Assembly: GCF_947500695.1 (NCBI RefSeq)
Contig: NZ_CANMSS010000005.1
Coordinates: 124,001 to 188,000 of the forward strand
From: an uncultured Pseudoteredinibacter sp.
Lineage (GTDB): Bacteria > Pseudomonadota > Gammaproteobacteria > Pseudomonadales > Cellvibrionaceae
Reading direction: 5' to 3'
DNA: 64,000 nt
The position numbers were made by a program, and so were the translations under genes. Each line of letters begins with the position of its first letter. Positions within the stretch are counted from its first letter, which is position 1. The notes below the pieces were generated by a model, which had not been told where the DNA came from, ran no database searches, and saw only the letters and a list, made by a program, of their open reading frames with translations. Below, piece by piece: positions 26,965 to 35,459 of the stretch.

Positions 26965-27261
26965 TTAGCCAAAGAACGCCATTAAAAACGCTAAGCCACC
27001 CAATACCACAACCCAGATAAAGGCCAGGATAAAGCCAATGTAACCGGTAACTAGGCCAGTAAGGGCTAATGCATCGCCTTGCAGTTGGCCGCCGCTTTTA
27101 CGAATCTCTGAGCGTGCCAAATGACCCGTAATAATTCCGACTAAGGAGCCCAGAAAGAATAGACCTAAAATGCCGAACACTAAACTTACAATGGCCAGTG
27201 TTGATGTTTTTGCTGGAATGGCTTGGGTGCTTACTTCGGTGTTGCTTTGATTGTTTTCCAT
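26965..27261 (-). CDS. DUF4190 small membrane protein
   Basis: A 98-residue protein with a polar, Thr/Gln-rich N terminus and two hydrophobic helices: LAIVSLVFGILGLFFLGSLVGIITG and LVTGYIGFILAFIWVVVLGGLAFLMAFF (cited here as segments from about 27-49 and 70-97). GHLARSEIRKSGG between them is the DUF4190 signature. Function is unknown. It is monocistronic; an inverted repeat (AAAGCCCT at 27308, AGGGCTTT at 27357) lies between it and nth. Confidence 0.78.
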   Translation of the reverse strand: MENNQSNTEVSTQAIPAKTSTLAIVSLVFGILGLFFLGSLVGIITGHLARSEIRKSGGQLQGDALALTGLVTGYIGFILAFIWVVVLGGLAFLMAFFG

Positions 27262-27354
27262 GTTTTTACTGTGTCTTTACTGCTTTGTTTGTGGGTTGTT
27301 GGTCTTTAAAGCCCTTTAAAAAGAAAGCGCTTGGCTTAACTTTTTAGGATTGCC

Positions 27355-28008
27355 TTAGGGCTTTAAGGTTACTTTAGGGTTTTTACGTTTGGGGTAGCAA
27401 GTCGTGCAAATCTCACAAACCGTGCCATCGCAGCCTCTTGCTGAGCAAAACTCGCGCCCCCAGTAGATGATCTGCAAATGCAATGCATTCCAAGAGTCTT
27501 CGGGGAAGAGTTTTTTTAAATCTTTTTCGGTTTGCGCAACGTTTTGTCCGTTGGTGAGGCCCCAACGTTGTGCCAAACGGTGAATATGAGTATCGACTGG
27601 AAAGCTAGGTACATCGAAGGCCTGTGCCATGACTACACCGGCCGTTTTATGTCCCACGCCGGGTAGCTTTTCTAGGGCTTCCATGTCGGCGGGCACTTCA
27701 CCACCATGCTCTTCAATTAAAATCTGCGAAAGCTTGGAGATAGCTTTAGACTTTTGTGGTGATAGGCCGCAGGGGCGAATGATAGCTTGAATATCCTCAA
27801 CCGTTTGCTTGGCCATATCAAATGGGTTGTCAGCGAGCTCCCATAAAGCTGGGGTAACTTGATTGACACGCTCATCGGTGCACTGTGCCGACAGTAAGAC
27901 CGCCACCAATAGCGTATATGGGTCTTTATGGTCCAAAGGAATAGGTGGTTTTGGGTATTCCTTTTGAAGTCGGCCAAGAATGTAATTGGCTCTTTCTTTT
28001 TTTAGCAT
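27355..28008 (-). CDS. nth: Endonuclease III (Nth) with unusual cluster-cysteine spacing
   Basis: Base-excision-repair DNA glycosylase/AP lyase for oxidised pyrimidines. The HhH motif LEKLPGVGHKTAGVVMAQAF includes the catalytic Lys, and the catalytic Asp is in FPVDTHIHRLAQR. The C-terminal iron-sulfur loop reads CSARGCDGTVCEICTTC. Relative to the first Cys, cysteines are at 1, 6, 11, 14 and 17, whereas the classical Nth spacing C-x6-C-x2-C-x5-C needs 1, 8, 11 and 17. Position 8 is Gly here, so the second ligand must come from Cys6 or Cys14, or the cluster differs. It starts 22 bases after dapC, probably as the last gene of the map-glnD-dapC unit. Confidence 0.92.
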   Translation of the reverse strand: MLKKERANYILGRLQKEYPKPPIPLDHKDPYTLLVAVLLSAQCTDERVNQVTPALWELADNPFDMAKQTVEDIQAIIRPCGLSPQKSKAISKLSQILIEEHGGEVPADMEALEKLPGVGHKTAGVVMAQAFDVPSFPVDTHIHRLAQRWGLTNGQNVAQTEKDLKKLFPEDSWNALHLQIIYWGREFCSARGCDGTVCEICTTCYPKRKNPKVTLKP

Positions 28009-28030
28009 TTAGCGATAACTCTTTCGCAAT

Positions 28031-29227
28031 TTATTTTGAAACAAAATCGACGATTCTTTTTGCAGCCACAATACATTCATCAAGTGGGGCGACAAGCGCC
28101 ATACGTATATGGCCGCTGCCTGGATTGACACCTTGGCTATCTCGCGCCAGGAATTGACCAGGTAAAACAGTAATGTGTTGCTCTGCAAATAGTCGTTGAG
28201 CAAAGTCTTTATCGCAGCCCTGCACGTTGGGCCATAAATAAAAGCCTGCATCGGGTTTTTTAACATCAAGTTTTCCGTCTAAGATCTCCAGCACCGCAGA
28301 GAACTTCTCTTGATAGGCTTTGCGATTTAGCAATACATGTTCCTCGTCATTCCATGCGGTAATACTAGCGATCTGATTGGGAAGGGCCATGGCGCAGCCG
28401 TGATAGGTGCGATAGCGAAGAAACTGTGCCATGACCTCGGCGTCACCGGCTACGAAGCCAGACCGTAGGCCAGGTAGGTTAGAGCGCTTAGATAAGCTAT
28501 GGAACACCACGCAGCGTTTATAGTCATGACGCCCCATCTCGGCACATGCTTGCAGAAGGCCTGGTGGTGGGTTTTCCTCATCAAAATACAATTCGCTGTA
28601 GCATTCATCACTGGCAATAATAAAATCATATTGATCGGCCAGCTTAATCAGCTTCTGTAGCTGTTCACTGCTCATCACCGAGCCCGTTGGATTGCCCGGG
28701 GTGCATATAAATAGCAGTTGGCAGCGCTCCCACTGCTCTGCTGCGACCTGCTCAAAATCTGGAATATAACTGTTCTCGGCTTGGCAGTTCAGAAAGTGTG
28801 GCTCAGCACCGGCCAATAGAGCAGCCCCTTCATAAATTTGATAAAAAGGGTTGGGACACATAACTAAAGGGGCTTTCTGCTGCCGGTCAATGATCGCTTG
28901 CACAAAAGCAAATAGGGCCTCACGTGTGCCAATGACGGGGAGAACGTGGCGCTCTGGGTCTAGGCTTTCTGGCTTAAGTTTAAAGCGTCTTTCTAACCAT
29001 TGACTGATGGCCTGGCGAAGCTCAGGTACACCCTTGGTGGCGGGGTAGTTTGCCAACTTGTGGAGATTATCTTTTAGTGTCTCTATCACGAACTGGGGAG
29101 GTAGATGTTTGGGCTCCCCAATTGAAAGTGCAATATGGCTTTTGTCGCTAGCTGGGCTAACAGCCGCTTTTAACTCTGCGAGTTTTTCAAACGGGTAGGG
29201 CTGAAGTTTATTGAGATCTGGGTTCAT
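28031..29227 (-). CDS. dapC: Succinyldiaminopimelate transaminase DapC
   Basis: Fold-type I PLP aminotransferase of the DapC group, 398 residues. The start MNPDLNKLQPYPFEKLAEL is characteristic. PLP-binding residues: IGTREALF near 117, NPTGSVM, SDECYSELYF with the cofactor Asp and Tyr, and the Schiff-base Lys in FHSLSKRSNLPGLRSGF; the carboxylate Arg is near the C terminus (HIRMALVA). It supplies N-succinyl-LL-DAP, the substrate of dapE encoded about 3 kb away on the same strand. In Pseudomonas the order map-glnD-dapC is the same, which supports the name over generic aminotransferase. Confidence 0.92.
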   Translation of the reverse strand: MNPDLNKLQPYPFEKLAELKAAVSPASDKSHIALSIGEPKHLPPQFVIETLKDNLHKLANYPATKGVPELRQAISQWLERRFKLKPESLDPERHVLPVIGTREALFAFVQAIIDRQQKAPLVMCPNPFYQIYEGAALLAGAEPHFLNCQAENSYIPDFEQVAAEQWERCQLLFICTPGNPTGSVMSSEQLQKLIKLADQYDFIIASDECYSELYFDEENPPPGLLQACAEMGRHDYKRCVVFHSLSKRSNLPGLRSGFVAGDAEVMAQFLRYRTYHGCAMALPNQIASITAWNDEEHVLLNRKAYQEKFSAVLEILDGKLDVKKPDAGFYLWPNVQGCDKDFAQRLFAEQHITVLPGQFLARDSQGVNPGSGHIRMALVAPLDECIVAAKRIVDFVSK

Positions 29228-29307
29228 AGCTATGCTGGTCTATTTGCTTTTGTGTTTTTCTTTTTAGCAAACTCAAGTTCGAGTATGCTCAGTCTTGCTT
29301 GTTAAAT

Positions 29308-32034
29308 TTAGCCTGCTTCTTTTTGTACTTGTCTATCAAGACGCCGGCAAATTGTAGCCTGCAGGTCTTCACAGATCTTGGGGTCGCTTAATGGCTGTCC
29401 GTTGGCGTCACTAATAAAGAAAACATCCTCAACGCGCTCACCCAAGGTGGTAATTTTAGCGTTTTGAATCTGAATGCCGAATTCACTAAAGGCTGCAGCG
29501 ATAATAGCCAAAAACCCTGGCCTGTCTGGGCTTGTCACTTCTAGAACGGTATGGCCGCTGCGAAAGTCGGTATTGATAGATGTGCGCGTTGGCATGGCAA
29601 AGTACTTTAGCTCGCGAGCGGTGCGACGCTTTATGATGTCGGAATACTCGCCAACCAAGGCCAGCTCTTCTTTCAGGGCTTCTTCGATCTTTTGGGTGCT
29701 GCTATCGTCATCACCCAGTGAGTTGCCATTCTCATCGAGAATGTAGAAGGTATCGATGGTATAGCCACTGGAATCGGTATAAATTCTTGCATCTACAATG
29801 TTCAATCCCAACTGACTAATGGCATTGGCGGCAGCAGCGAAAATATTGGCTTGGTCTTTAACCCTTAAAAATACTTGCGTGGCGCCTTCATAGCCATGGC
29901 TGGTAGTTTCGCTAACTAAAATTAAAGGTTCTTCGTCTTCATTGTCTTGCTGGCGGTGTTGCAGAATGGCTTCTGTTTGCCAGGCGATATCAATATGGTT
30001 TTCACGGAGGAAGTATTCTTCATCCATATCTTGCCAAAAGCTCCGGGCTTGCTCTTCGCCAATACCTTTATCTTCGAGTTTTGCTAGGGCGTTGTAGCGC
30101 GTTTCTTCAATAAGATCTTGTGCGTCGACTGGATTCTCTAGACCGCGGCGAAGAGCGCGCTTAGTCTCGATATACAGTTGTCGCATTAGGCTGGCGCGCC
30201 AGCTATTCCACACATCTGGGTTGGTGGCATTCATGTCGGCCACAGTCAAAGCGTACAGATAATCGAGTCGGGTCTGATCGCCGACTTCCAAAGCAAAATT
30301 ATGAATTACATCTGGATCACTAATATCTTGTTTCTGAGAAACCGTCGACATCAATAGGTGTTTTTCTACCAGCCAGGCAATCAAATTGGTTTCGCGTTTA
30401 CTTAAACCGTGTCGCTCGCAAAACTCTCTTGCATCAACAGCGCCTAGCTCTGAGTGGTCACCGCCTCGGCCTTTGGCGATGTCGTGATATAGGCCGGCAA
30501 TATAAAGTAGTTCTTGCTTGGGTAGACGCCTCATGACATGGCTGGCAATGGGGAAGCGCTCTTCAGCGCCAGCTTGTCTAAAGCGGCGCATAAATTTGAT
30601 CACCAATAAGGTGTGAGCATCTACGGTGTATATGTGAAAGAGGTCATGCTGCATTTGCCCGGTAACGCGGCCAAATTCTGGCAGATATAAACCGAGGACG
30701 CCGTAGCGTTTCATCCGGCGTAGCTGGGTAACTAGGCCAACTGGGGAGCGCAATAGTGTTAGAAATAGGTGTTGATTGTCTGGATCGCTGCGGTAGTCGT
30801 CATCTATTAAATGACGGTGCTCTCGAATCAAGCGAATAGTGCTGGCTCGCACTCCTACTAGGCTTCGGTCTAGACCCAGTAGTACAAATATTTCTAATAA
30901 AGCCGAGGGGCTATCCCGAAAAACGTTTTCATGGGTAACTTCGATATAGTTATCCACTCGCTGGAAGCGGTCATTGATTACTTTGGCTTCGCTGTGCTGG
31001 CCAGCTTGCAAGATGACTTCATCCAAGTAGTGAAGCATGACGTCGTTAACTTCACGTAAAGCCAGAACGGTGCGGTAATACCAGCGCATAAAGCTTTCAA
31101 CGGCCAGTTTCGAGTCGTCATCCTCGTAGCCTAGTAATTTGGCAATTTCTTTTTGGTAATCAAATAGCAAGCGTTCTTCTGCTCTGCCAGCTAGCATATG
31201 TAAAGCGTAACGCACCTTCCATAAGTCTTCTTCGCCCGCCAGCAAAATATTGTACTCTTCATCAGTAAAGAGTCCGCGGCCGGCCAATAATTTGAAGTTG
31301 TTAACGCCGAAAAAACGCTTTGCTACCCAGCTGATCGTTTGAATATCGCGTAGGCCGCCTGGGGCGTTTTTAATATTGGGTTCTAAATTGTATTCGGTAT
31401 GGTTGTGTTTCTTATGGCGTTCATACTGTTCTTGGTATTTAGCTCGAAAGAAATCGGCTGCTGTCCAAATTTTGTCGGCACTGGTGTGGGCTTGCAGCAA
31501 TAGTTGCAACTTGGCGGAACCGGCTAAAGTTCGGCACTCCATTAAATTGGTGGCTATAGTGATGTCGTCTTTGGCAAGCTCAATGCACTGGGGGATTGAC
31601 CGTACGCTATGGCCGATAGCCAAACCAAAATCCCAGAGCAGGGTAACAAAGTTTTGAATGCTCTCGATATTACTTTGCGGGCCCTGGTTCAGCAGCTCGT
31701 CATTTTCGGTGAGTACCAATATGTCAATATCGGAATATGGATGCAGCTCGCCCCGGCCGTAACCACCAACGGCGAGTAGGGCGATTCCGTCGCTCCACTG
31801 AAAGAGATGCCAAGCATAATGTAATAAGCAATCGATAAAGATTGCGCGATCGTAAATTAAGCGGCGTATATTTTCGCCTTCACGAAAGCGCAGGTCGAAT
31901 TGTTCGTTAACCTCGGTGATAGCTTCTTTAAAAACGACAATGGCGTTGCGCTTTTGTAGCTGTTTGCGAAACGCTCCCTGCTCAAAAAATAATATGGGTT
32001 TTTCAAAGTAGGGAATCGATTCGATATCGCTCAT
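29308..32034 (-). CDS. glnD: PII uridylyltransferase / uridylyl-removing enzyme GlnD
   Basis: Bifunctional nitrogen sensor that uridylylates and deuridylylates PII proteins. The N-terminal nucleotidyltransferase has VGGYGRGELHPYSDIDIL near residue 88, with the two catalytic Asp. The central HD domain contains LYHDIAKGRGGDHSELG near 515, and two ACT domains close the protein (VFLRVKDQANIFAAAANA and VLEVTSPDRPGFLAIIAAAF). At 908 residues it is full length. It begins six bases after the map stop, so map and glnD are cotranscribed. Confidence 0.97.
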   Translation of the reverse strand: MSDIESIPYFEKPILFFEQGAFRKQLQKRNAIVVFKEAITEVNEQFDLRFREGENIRRLIYDRAIFIDCLLHYAWHLFQWSDGIALLAVGGYGRGELHPYSDIDILVLTENDELLNQGPQSNIESIQNFVTLLWDFGLAIGHSVRSIPQCIELAKDDITIATNLMECRTLAGSAKLQLLLQAHTSADKIWTAADFFRAKYQEQYERHKKHNHTEYNLEPNIKNAPGGLRDIQTISWVAKRFFGVNNFKLLAGRGLFTDEEYNILLAGEEDLWKVRYALHMLAGRAEERLLFDYQKEIAKLLGYEDDDSKLAVESFMRWYYRTVLALREVNDVMLHYLDEVILQAGQHSEAKVINDRFQRVDNYIEVTHENVFRDSPSALLEIFVLLGLDRSLVGVRASTIRLIREHRHLIDDDYRSDPDNQHLFLTLLRSPVGLVTQLRRMKRYGVLGLYLPEFGRVTGQMQHDLFHIYTVDAHTLLVIKFMRRFRQAGAEERFPIASHVMRRLPKQELLYIAGLYHDIAKGRGGDHSELGAVDAREFCERHGLSKRETNLIAWLVEKHLLMSTVSQKQDISDPDVIHNFALEVGDQTRLDYLYALTVADMNATNPDVWNSWRASLMRQLYIETKRALRRGLENPVDAQDLIEETRYNALAKLEDKGIGEEQARSFWQDMDEEYFLRENHIDIAWQTEAILQHRQQDNEDEEPLILVSETTSHGYEGATQVFLRVKDQANIFAAAANAISQLGLNIVDARIYTDSSGYTIDTFYILDENGNSLGDDDSSTQKIEEALKEELALVGEYSDIIKRRTARELKYFAMPTRTSINTDFRSGHTVLEVTSPDRPGFLAIIAAAFSEFGIQIQNAKITTLGERVEDVFFISDANGQPLSDPKICEDLQATICRRLDRQVQKEAG

Positions 32035-32040
32035 TGTGCT

Positions 32041-32811
32041 TTAGAAGCTCTCTTCAGTTCGGGCGGTTAATACTTCAACACCAGTAGCGGTTACCGCTAA
32101 GGTATGTTCCCACTGTGCTGAAGGGCGGCCGTCGCGGGTTTCTACTGTCCAGCCATCTTTTTTTAGCTTGGTGTGTGCTTTGCCGGCGTTGATCATTGGC
32201 TCGATGGTGAAGGTCATGCCTTCTTTTAACTCTAAGCCAGTGTCTGGTTTGCCGTAGTGTAGTACCTGTGGGTCTTCATGGAATTCGCTGCCGATTCCAT
32301 GGCCGCAATATTCGCGTACTACGCTGTAGTAATTGGCTTGGGCATGCTGTTGGATAATGTGGCCGATATCACCTAGGCGAGTGCCTGGCTTAACAAGTTC
32401 GATGCCCTTATATAGACATTCTTGAGTTACTTGAACTAGGCGCTCCATGTGCGAGCTGCGTTTGCCAACAAAGTACATTTTGCTGGTGTCGCCGAAGTAG
32501 CCATCTTTAATCACGGTCACGTCGATATTGATGATGTCGCCATCTTTCAGAATTTTCTTTTCTGAGGGGATGCCGTGACAAATTACGTGGTTCACTGAGG
32601 TGCAGATGGATTTGGGGAAACCGCGGTAGTTCAAGCAGGCTGGAATACCGTCTTGCACTTCGACAATATGTTTATGAATGATTCGATCTAATTCTGCCGT
32701 GCTTACCCCTGGCTTTACATAGTCTTCGATCATTTCTAGACATTCGGCGGCCATGCGGCCGGCTACGCGCATTTTGGCGATTTCTTCAGGGGTCTTGATG
32801 GATACAGACAT
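32041..32811 (-). CDS. map: Methionine aminopeptidase type I
   Basis: Removes the N-terminal Met from nascent proteins. Type I length (256). Metal ligands are in INIDVTVIKDGYFGDTSKM (two Asp), CGHGIGSEFHEDP (His), TFTIEPMINAG (Glu) and AQWEHTLAV (Glu); the substrate His is in NHVICHGIPS. It is the first gene of the minus-strand unit map-glnD-dapC-nth and is divergent from rpsB, as in many proteobacteria, but the intervening 741 bases are unusually long. A weak -35-like TTGACC lies on the minus strand at about 32894. Confidence 0.97.
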   Translation of the reverse strand: MSVSIKTPEEIAKMRVAGRMAAECLEMIEDYVKPGVSTAELDRIIHKHIVEVQDGIPACLNYRGFPKSICTSVNHVICHGIPSEKKILKDGDIINIDVTVIKDGYFGDTSKMYFVGKRSSHMERLVQVTQECLYKGIELVKPGTRLGDIGHIIQQHAQANYYSVVREYCGHGIGSEFHEDPQVLHYGKPDTGLELKEGMTFTIEPMINAGKAHTKLKKDGWTVETRDGRPSAQWEHTLAVTATGVEVLTARTEESF

Positions 32812-32890
32812 CGGCTAGTATTTTCCTACATTTATGTATTCTGTTCGTTTTTGGCGGCAATTACCTGCAAAGTTCAGGGTTTTGGTCAAT

Positions 32891-32902
32891 TTGGCCGGCC
32901 AA
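32891..32902. promoter_or_regulatory. 12-base palindrome TTGGCCGGCCAA in the map upstream region
   Basis: A perfect 12-base palindrome 80 bases upstream of the map start codon. It could be an operator or the head of a small hairpin in the map leader. No known site is recognised. Confidence 0.3.
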
Positions 32903-32955
32903 GCAAAAGACCGGCTATTGTAAACCGTCATGGTGTGCTTCTCCAAGTTGTTAGA

Positions 32956-32961
32956 TATAAA
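32956..32961 (+). promoter_or_regulatory. Possible -10 box ahead of the structured-RNA candidate
   Basis: TATAAA sits 20 bases upstream of the first arm of the long stem at 32982, a fitting distance for a transcript starting near 32968. A matching -35 is weak (GTGTGC at 17 bases). Confidence 0.3.
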
Positions 32962-32981
32962 GTGTAAGTCTTGGTCTGGCC

Positions 32982-33376
32982 GTTTGAGGGGTAGGTATCA
33001 CTCTTGACGGGACGCAAAAAGCTGGGTCCGTCCAAGCTCACCTTCTCCTCCAAGTCGAAGATGCCCTTACAAGAGTAATACCTACCCCTCAAACTACTAA
33101 GGTAGCTCAGTGGTCGTTCGGTGGTCCCGCCCTTAGGTTCGTACTAGTTTTCTGCAGAATATCTTGGTTGGGGAGTGGCTTGCTGGGACGGGTGAGTTAT
33201 GGAAACGAACGCGAGCTGGCATGACTAAACTCCCGGAAGAGTTTAGGGCTTGGCCAAAGGCCGAGCACCTGGATGGTGCGAGTCCATGCCGCTTTTTGCG
33301 ATCCCAGGAAGCTCCTTCACAACCAAGGCAGGCGGTCAGATCTCCATGTTTTTTGGTTGGTTGTCGAAAAAACTAG
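32982..33376. ncRNA. Candidate large structured RNA between map and rpsB, class not recognised
   Basis: About 395 bases without a plausible gene, but with dense nested complementarity. Domain 1 (32982-33094): a 17-bp arm GTTTGAGGGGTAGGTAT pairs exactly with 33078-33094, continues after one C/A mismatch with ACTCTTG/CAAGAGT, and caps a smaller stem (33006-33013 with 33026-33032). A linker stem CTAAGG/CCTTAG (33097-33102, 33131-33136) follows. Domain 2 is closed by CTAGTTTT/AAAACTAG (33144-33151, 33369-33376), then CTTGGTTG/CAACCAAG (33163-33170, 33320-33327) and CTGGGA/TCCCAG (33183-33188, 33302-33307). Inside, GGCATG/CATGCC (33218-33223, 33285-33290) closes a junction with three hairpins. One wobble favours the plus strand and one the minus, so orientation is open. 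No intrinsic terminator follows. It does not resemble RNase P, tmRNA, SRP or 6S RNA by eye. Confidence 0.6.
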
Positions 33377-33408
33377 CAACGCCCCCTTGTCTATGGTATA
33401 AAGCGCGC
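33374..33408 (+). promoter_or_regulatory. Probable rpsB promoter with GC-rich discriminator
   Basis: TATAAA at 33397-33402 is followed by GCGCGCCCC, the GC-rich discriminator typical of stringently controlled ribosomal promoters. A good -35 is not seen at 17 bases. The position just upstream of the first leader hairpin supports it. Confidence 0.4.
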
Positions 33409-33552
33409 CCCTGTACCTAGAGTGCAGGGTAAATTTAATGATTTTAACGTCACACATATACCGACACATCCGTTTGGGTGCCCAATTTCCTTTGGCAGGA
33501 AAGGGTTGAGCGGCTGGGGTATATGGAGGCCTAACCCTAAGGAAATAGACAT
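33408..33552 (+). promoter_or_regulatory. rpsB leader (t44/S2-type 5' UTR candidate)
   Basis: The 145 bases before rpsB fold into ordered hairpins: CCCTGTAC/GTGCAGGG (33408-33429); a closing stem ATATACC/GGTATAT (33456-33462, 33518-33524) enclosing TTGGG/CCCAA and TTTCC/GGAAA. GGGTT (33503-33507) can also pair with AACCC (33533-33537) just before the AAGGAA ribosome-binding site. This matches the situation of the enterobacterial t44 RNA / S2 leader, where ribosomal protein S2 represses its own operon. Assignment to that family needs a covariance search. Confidence 0.6.
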
Positions 33553-34290
33553 ATGCCTACCGTAAGCATGCGCGATATGCTGCAAGCTGGTGTTCACTTC
33601 GGTCACCAGACTCGCTACTGGAACCCAAAGATGGGTCAATACATCTTTGGTGCACGTAACAAAATTCATATCATTAACCTGGAGCACACTGTTCCTGCGT
33701 TCAATGAAGCCCTAGCTGCTTTAACTAAGCTTGGTTCTCAGAAGAAAAAAGTATTGTTCGTTGGTACTAAGCGCGCTGCCGCTAAAGTGATCAAAGAACA
33801 AGCTGTGCGTTCTGGCCAGCCTTACGTTAGCCACCGCTGGTTGGGTGGTATGCTAACTAACTACAAAACTATCCGTGCTTCTATCAAGCGCTACCGTGAT
33901 CTTGAAGCTCAGAGCCAAGACGGCACTTTTGAGAAGTTAACCAAGAAAGAAGCTCTGATGCGCACTCGTTTGATGGAGAAGCTAGAGCGCTCTATCGGTG
34001 GTATCAAGGATATGGGTGGTCTACCTGACGCGATCTTCGTAATCGACGTTGAGCACGAGCGCATCGCTATCCAAGAAGCTAACAAGCTAGGTATCCCAGT
34101 ATTTGGTGTTGTTGATACTAACTCTGATCCTGCTGGTGTTGATCACGTTATCCCTGGTAACGATGATGCTATCCGCGCTATTAAGTTATACGCCACTGCA
34201 GCAGCTGACGCTGTTCTAGAAGGTGCAGCTAATGGCCAGAGCGTTCCTAACAAGGACGAGTTTGTAGAGGTTGACGGCGAAGCTAGCTAA
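33553..34290 (+). CDS. rpsB: 30S ribosomal protein S2
   Basis: Complete S2 of 245 residues: [20 protein letters not shown] at the N terminus, [30 protein letters not shown] and [20 protein letters not shown] are family hallmarks. It binds the 30S head-body junction and is needed for S1 recruitment. Start ATG 33553 with AAGGAA eight bases upstream. Codon use is biased toward common codons as expected for high expression. A terminator-like hairpin separates it from tsf. Confidence 0.99.
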   Translation: MPTVSMRDMLQAGVHFGHQTRYWNPKMGQYIFGARNKIHIINLEHTVPAFNEALAALTKLGSQKKKVLFVGTKRAAAKVIKEQAVRSGQPYVSHRWLGGMLTNYKTIRASIKRYRDLEAQSQDGTFEKLTKKEALMRTRLMEKLERSIGGIKDMGGLPDAIFVIDVEHERIAIQEANKLGIPVFGVVDTNSDPAGVDHVIPGNDDAIRAIKLYATAAADAVLEGAANGQSVPNKDEFVEVDGEAS

Positions 34291-34347
34291 GCCCTCGCAC
34301 AGCTGTAACACAAAGGCTGCAGACTAGTTTTTACTGGTCTTAGCCTA

Positions 34348-34369
34348 AAAGGGGGCGCTCGCCCCCTTT
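34348..34369 (+). terminator. rpsB-tsf intercistronic hairpin (attenuator)
   Basis: AAAGGGGGC pairs with GCCCCCTTT around GCTC. Only three T follow before CG, so partial termination is likely, giving more S2 than EF-Ts transcription or setting their ratio. Confidence 0.6.
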
Positions 34370-34407
34370 CGTATTTATGTTTCAAATATATTGATGAGGA
34401 AAAAATC

Positions 34408-35283
34408 ATGGCGGTTTCTGCATCTTTGGTAAAAGAACTGCGCGAGCGCACTGGCCTCGGCATGATGGAGTGCAAAAAAGCACTTAAAGAAGTTGATGGT
34501 GACATCGACAAGGCGATTGAAAACCTACGTAAAGCTTCTGGTCTTAAAGCGGCTAAGAAGGCTGATCGTACTGCAGCTGACGGTGTTGTAGCGGCGAAAG
34601 TTGCTGAAGACGGTTCTTACGGTGTATTGGTTGAAGTTAACTCTGAAACTGATTTCGCCGCTCGCGACGAAAACTTCGTTGGCTTTGCGGCTAAGGTTCT
34701 TGATAAGGCTTTTGCTGAAAAGACTGAAGACGTTGCCAAGCTAATGGAAGGTGAGTTGGATTCAGCTCGTGAAGCTTTGGTTCAGAAGATCGGTGAAAAC
34801 ATCGGTGTTCGTCGTGTGGCTGTTATTGAAGCTAACGGTGGCGTTGTGGGTTCTTACATCCACTCTAACAACCGTATCGCTGCAATCACCACTATTTCTG
34901 CTGGTGCTATGGAAGTTGCAAAAGAAGTGTCTATGCACGTAGCAGCTGTTAACCCACAGGTTAACCGTCCAGAAGATATGCCAGAAGAAGCACTTCAGAA
35001 AGAAAAAGACATCATCAAGGCTCAGCCAGATATGGCCGGTAAGCCAGACGAGATCGTTGAGAAGATGATGACTGGTCGTATTAAGAAGTTCTTGAAAGAA
35101 GCTAGCTTGGTTGAGCAGCCATTCGTTAAGAACCCAGACCAAACCGTTGCTCAGCTAGTTAAAGAAGCTGGTGGTGAGGTTGTTGGCTTTGCTCGCTTCG
35201 AGGTAGGTGAAGGTATCGAAGTTGAAGAAGCTGATTTTGCTGCAGAAGTTGCCGCTCAGGTAGCTGCTTCTAAAGGCGAATAA
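34408..35283 (+). CDS. tsf: Elongation factor Ts
   Basis: Guanine nucleotide exchange factor for EF-Tu. The N-terminal UBA-like domain [20 protein letters not shown] is followed by the core with [20 protein letters not shown] (the TDFVAR-type motif contacting EF-Tu) and later [14 protein letters not shown] and [11 protein letters not shown]. Length 291 is standard. Start ATG 34408 has GAGGAAAAAATC upstream. It is in the conserved rpsB-tsf pair, followed by a strong terminator. Confidence 0.99.
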   Translation: MAVSASLVKELRERTGLGMMECKKALKEVDGDIDKAIENLRKASGLKAAKKADRTAADGVVAAKVAEDGSYGVLVEVNSETDFAARDENFVGFAAKVLDKAFAEKTEDVAKLMEGELDSAREALVQKIGENIGVRRVAVIEANGGVVGSYIHSNNRIAAITTISAGAMEVAKEVSMHVAAVNPQVNRPEDMPEEALQKEKDIIKAQPDMAGKPDEIVEKMMTGRIKKFLKEASLVEQPFVKNPDQTVAQLVKEAGGEVVGFARFEVGEGIEVEEADFAAEVAAQVAASKGE

Positions 35284-35332
35284 GTCTTAAAAGGCTGATT
35301 TTCAGCCATCGTTGATGAAAATCATCGATTAG

Positions 35333-35368
35333 AAAGGGGTGGGAGTCGCATCTTCCACCCCTTTTTTG
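35333..35368 (+). terminator. Intrinsic terminator after tsf
   Basis: AAAGGGGTGG pairs with CCACCCCTTT over a 12-base loop and is followed by a run of six T including the arm. Two small hairpins lie just before it. Confidence 0.8.
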
Positions 35369-35459
35369 TTAGAATTCAGCCGCTTAGAATCTTGTGCGCC
35401 AATAAGGTGTCGATTCTGGGTGCAAGCTCCCAAATCACGGCCAATGTAGGAAGTCTTCC

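Noticed and set aside
33097..33150. A tRNA gene, because of GTAGCTCAGTGG and GGTTCG
   Set aside because: The two patches are too close, no anticodon arm or acceptor stem fits, and no CCA end is seen.
33164..33376. A 70-residue open frame within the RNA candidate
   Set aside because: It lacks a ribosome-binding site, its sequence is unlike a normal protein, and the DNA is occupied by nested complementary stems.
32982..33376. Known RNAs: rnpB, ssrA, ffs, ssrS, or an attC site
   Set aside because: None of the conserved cores I know for these was found, and the size or fold does not fit.
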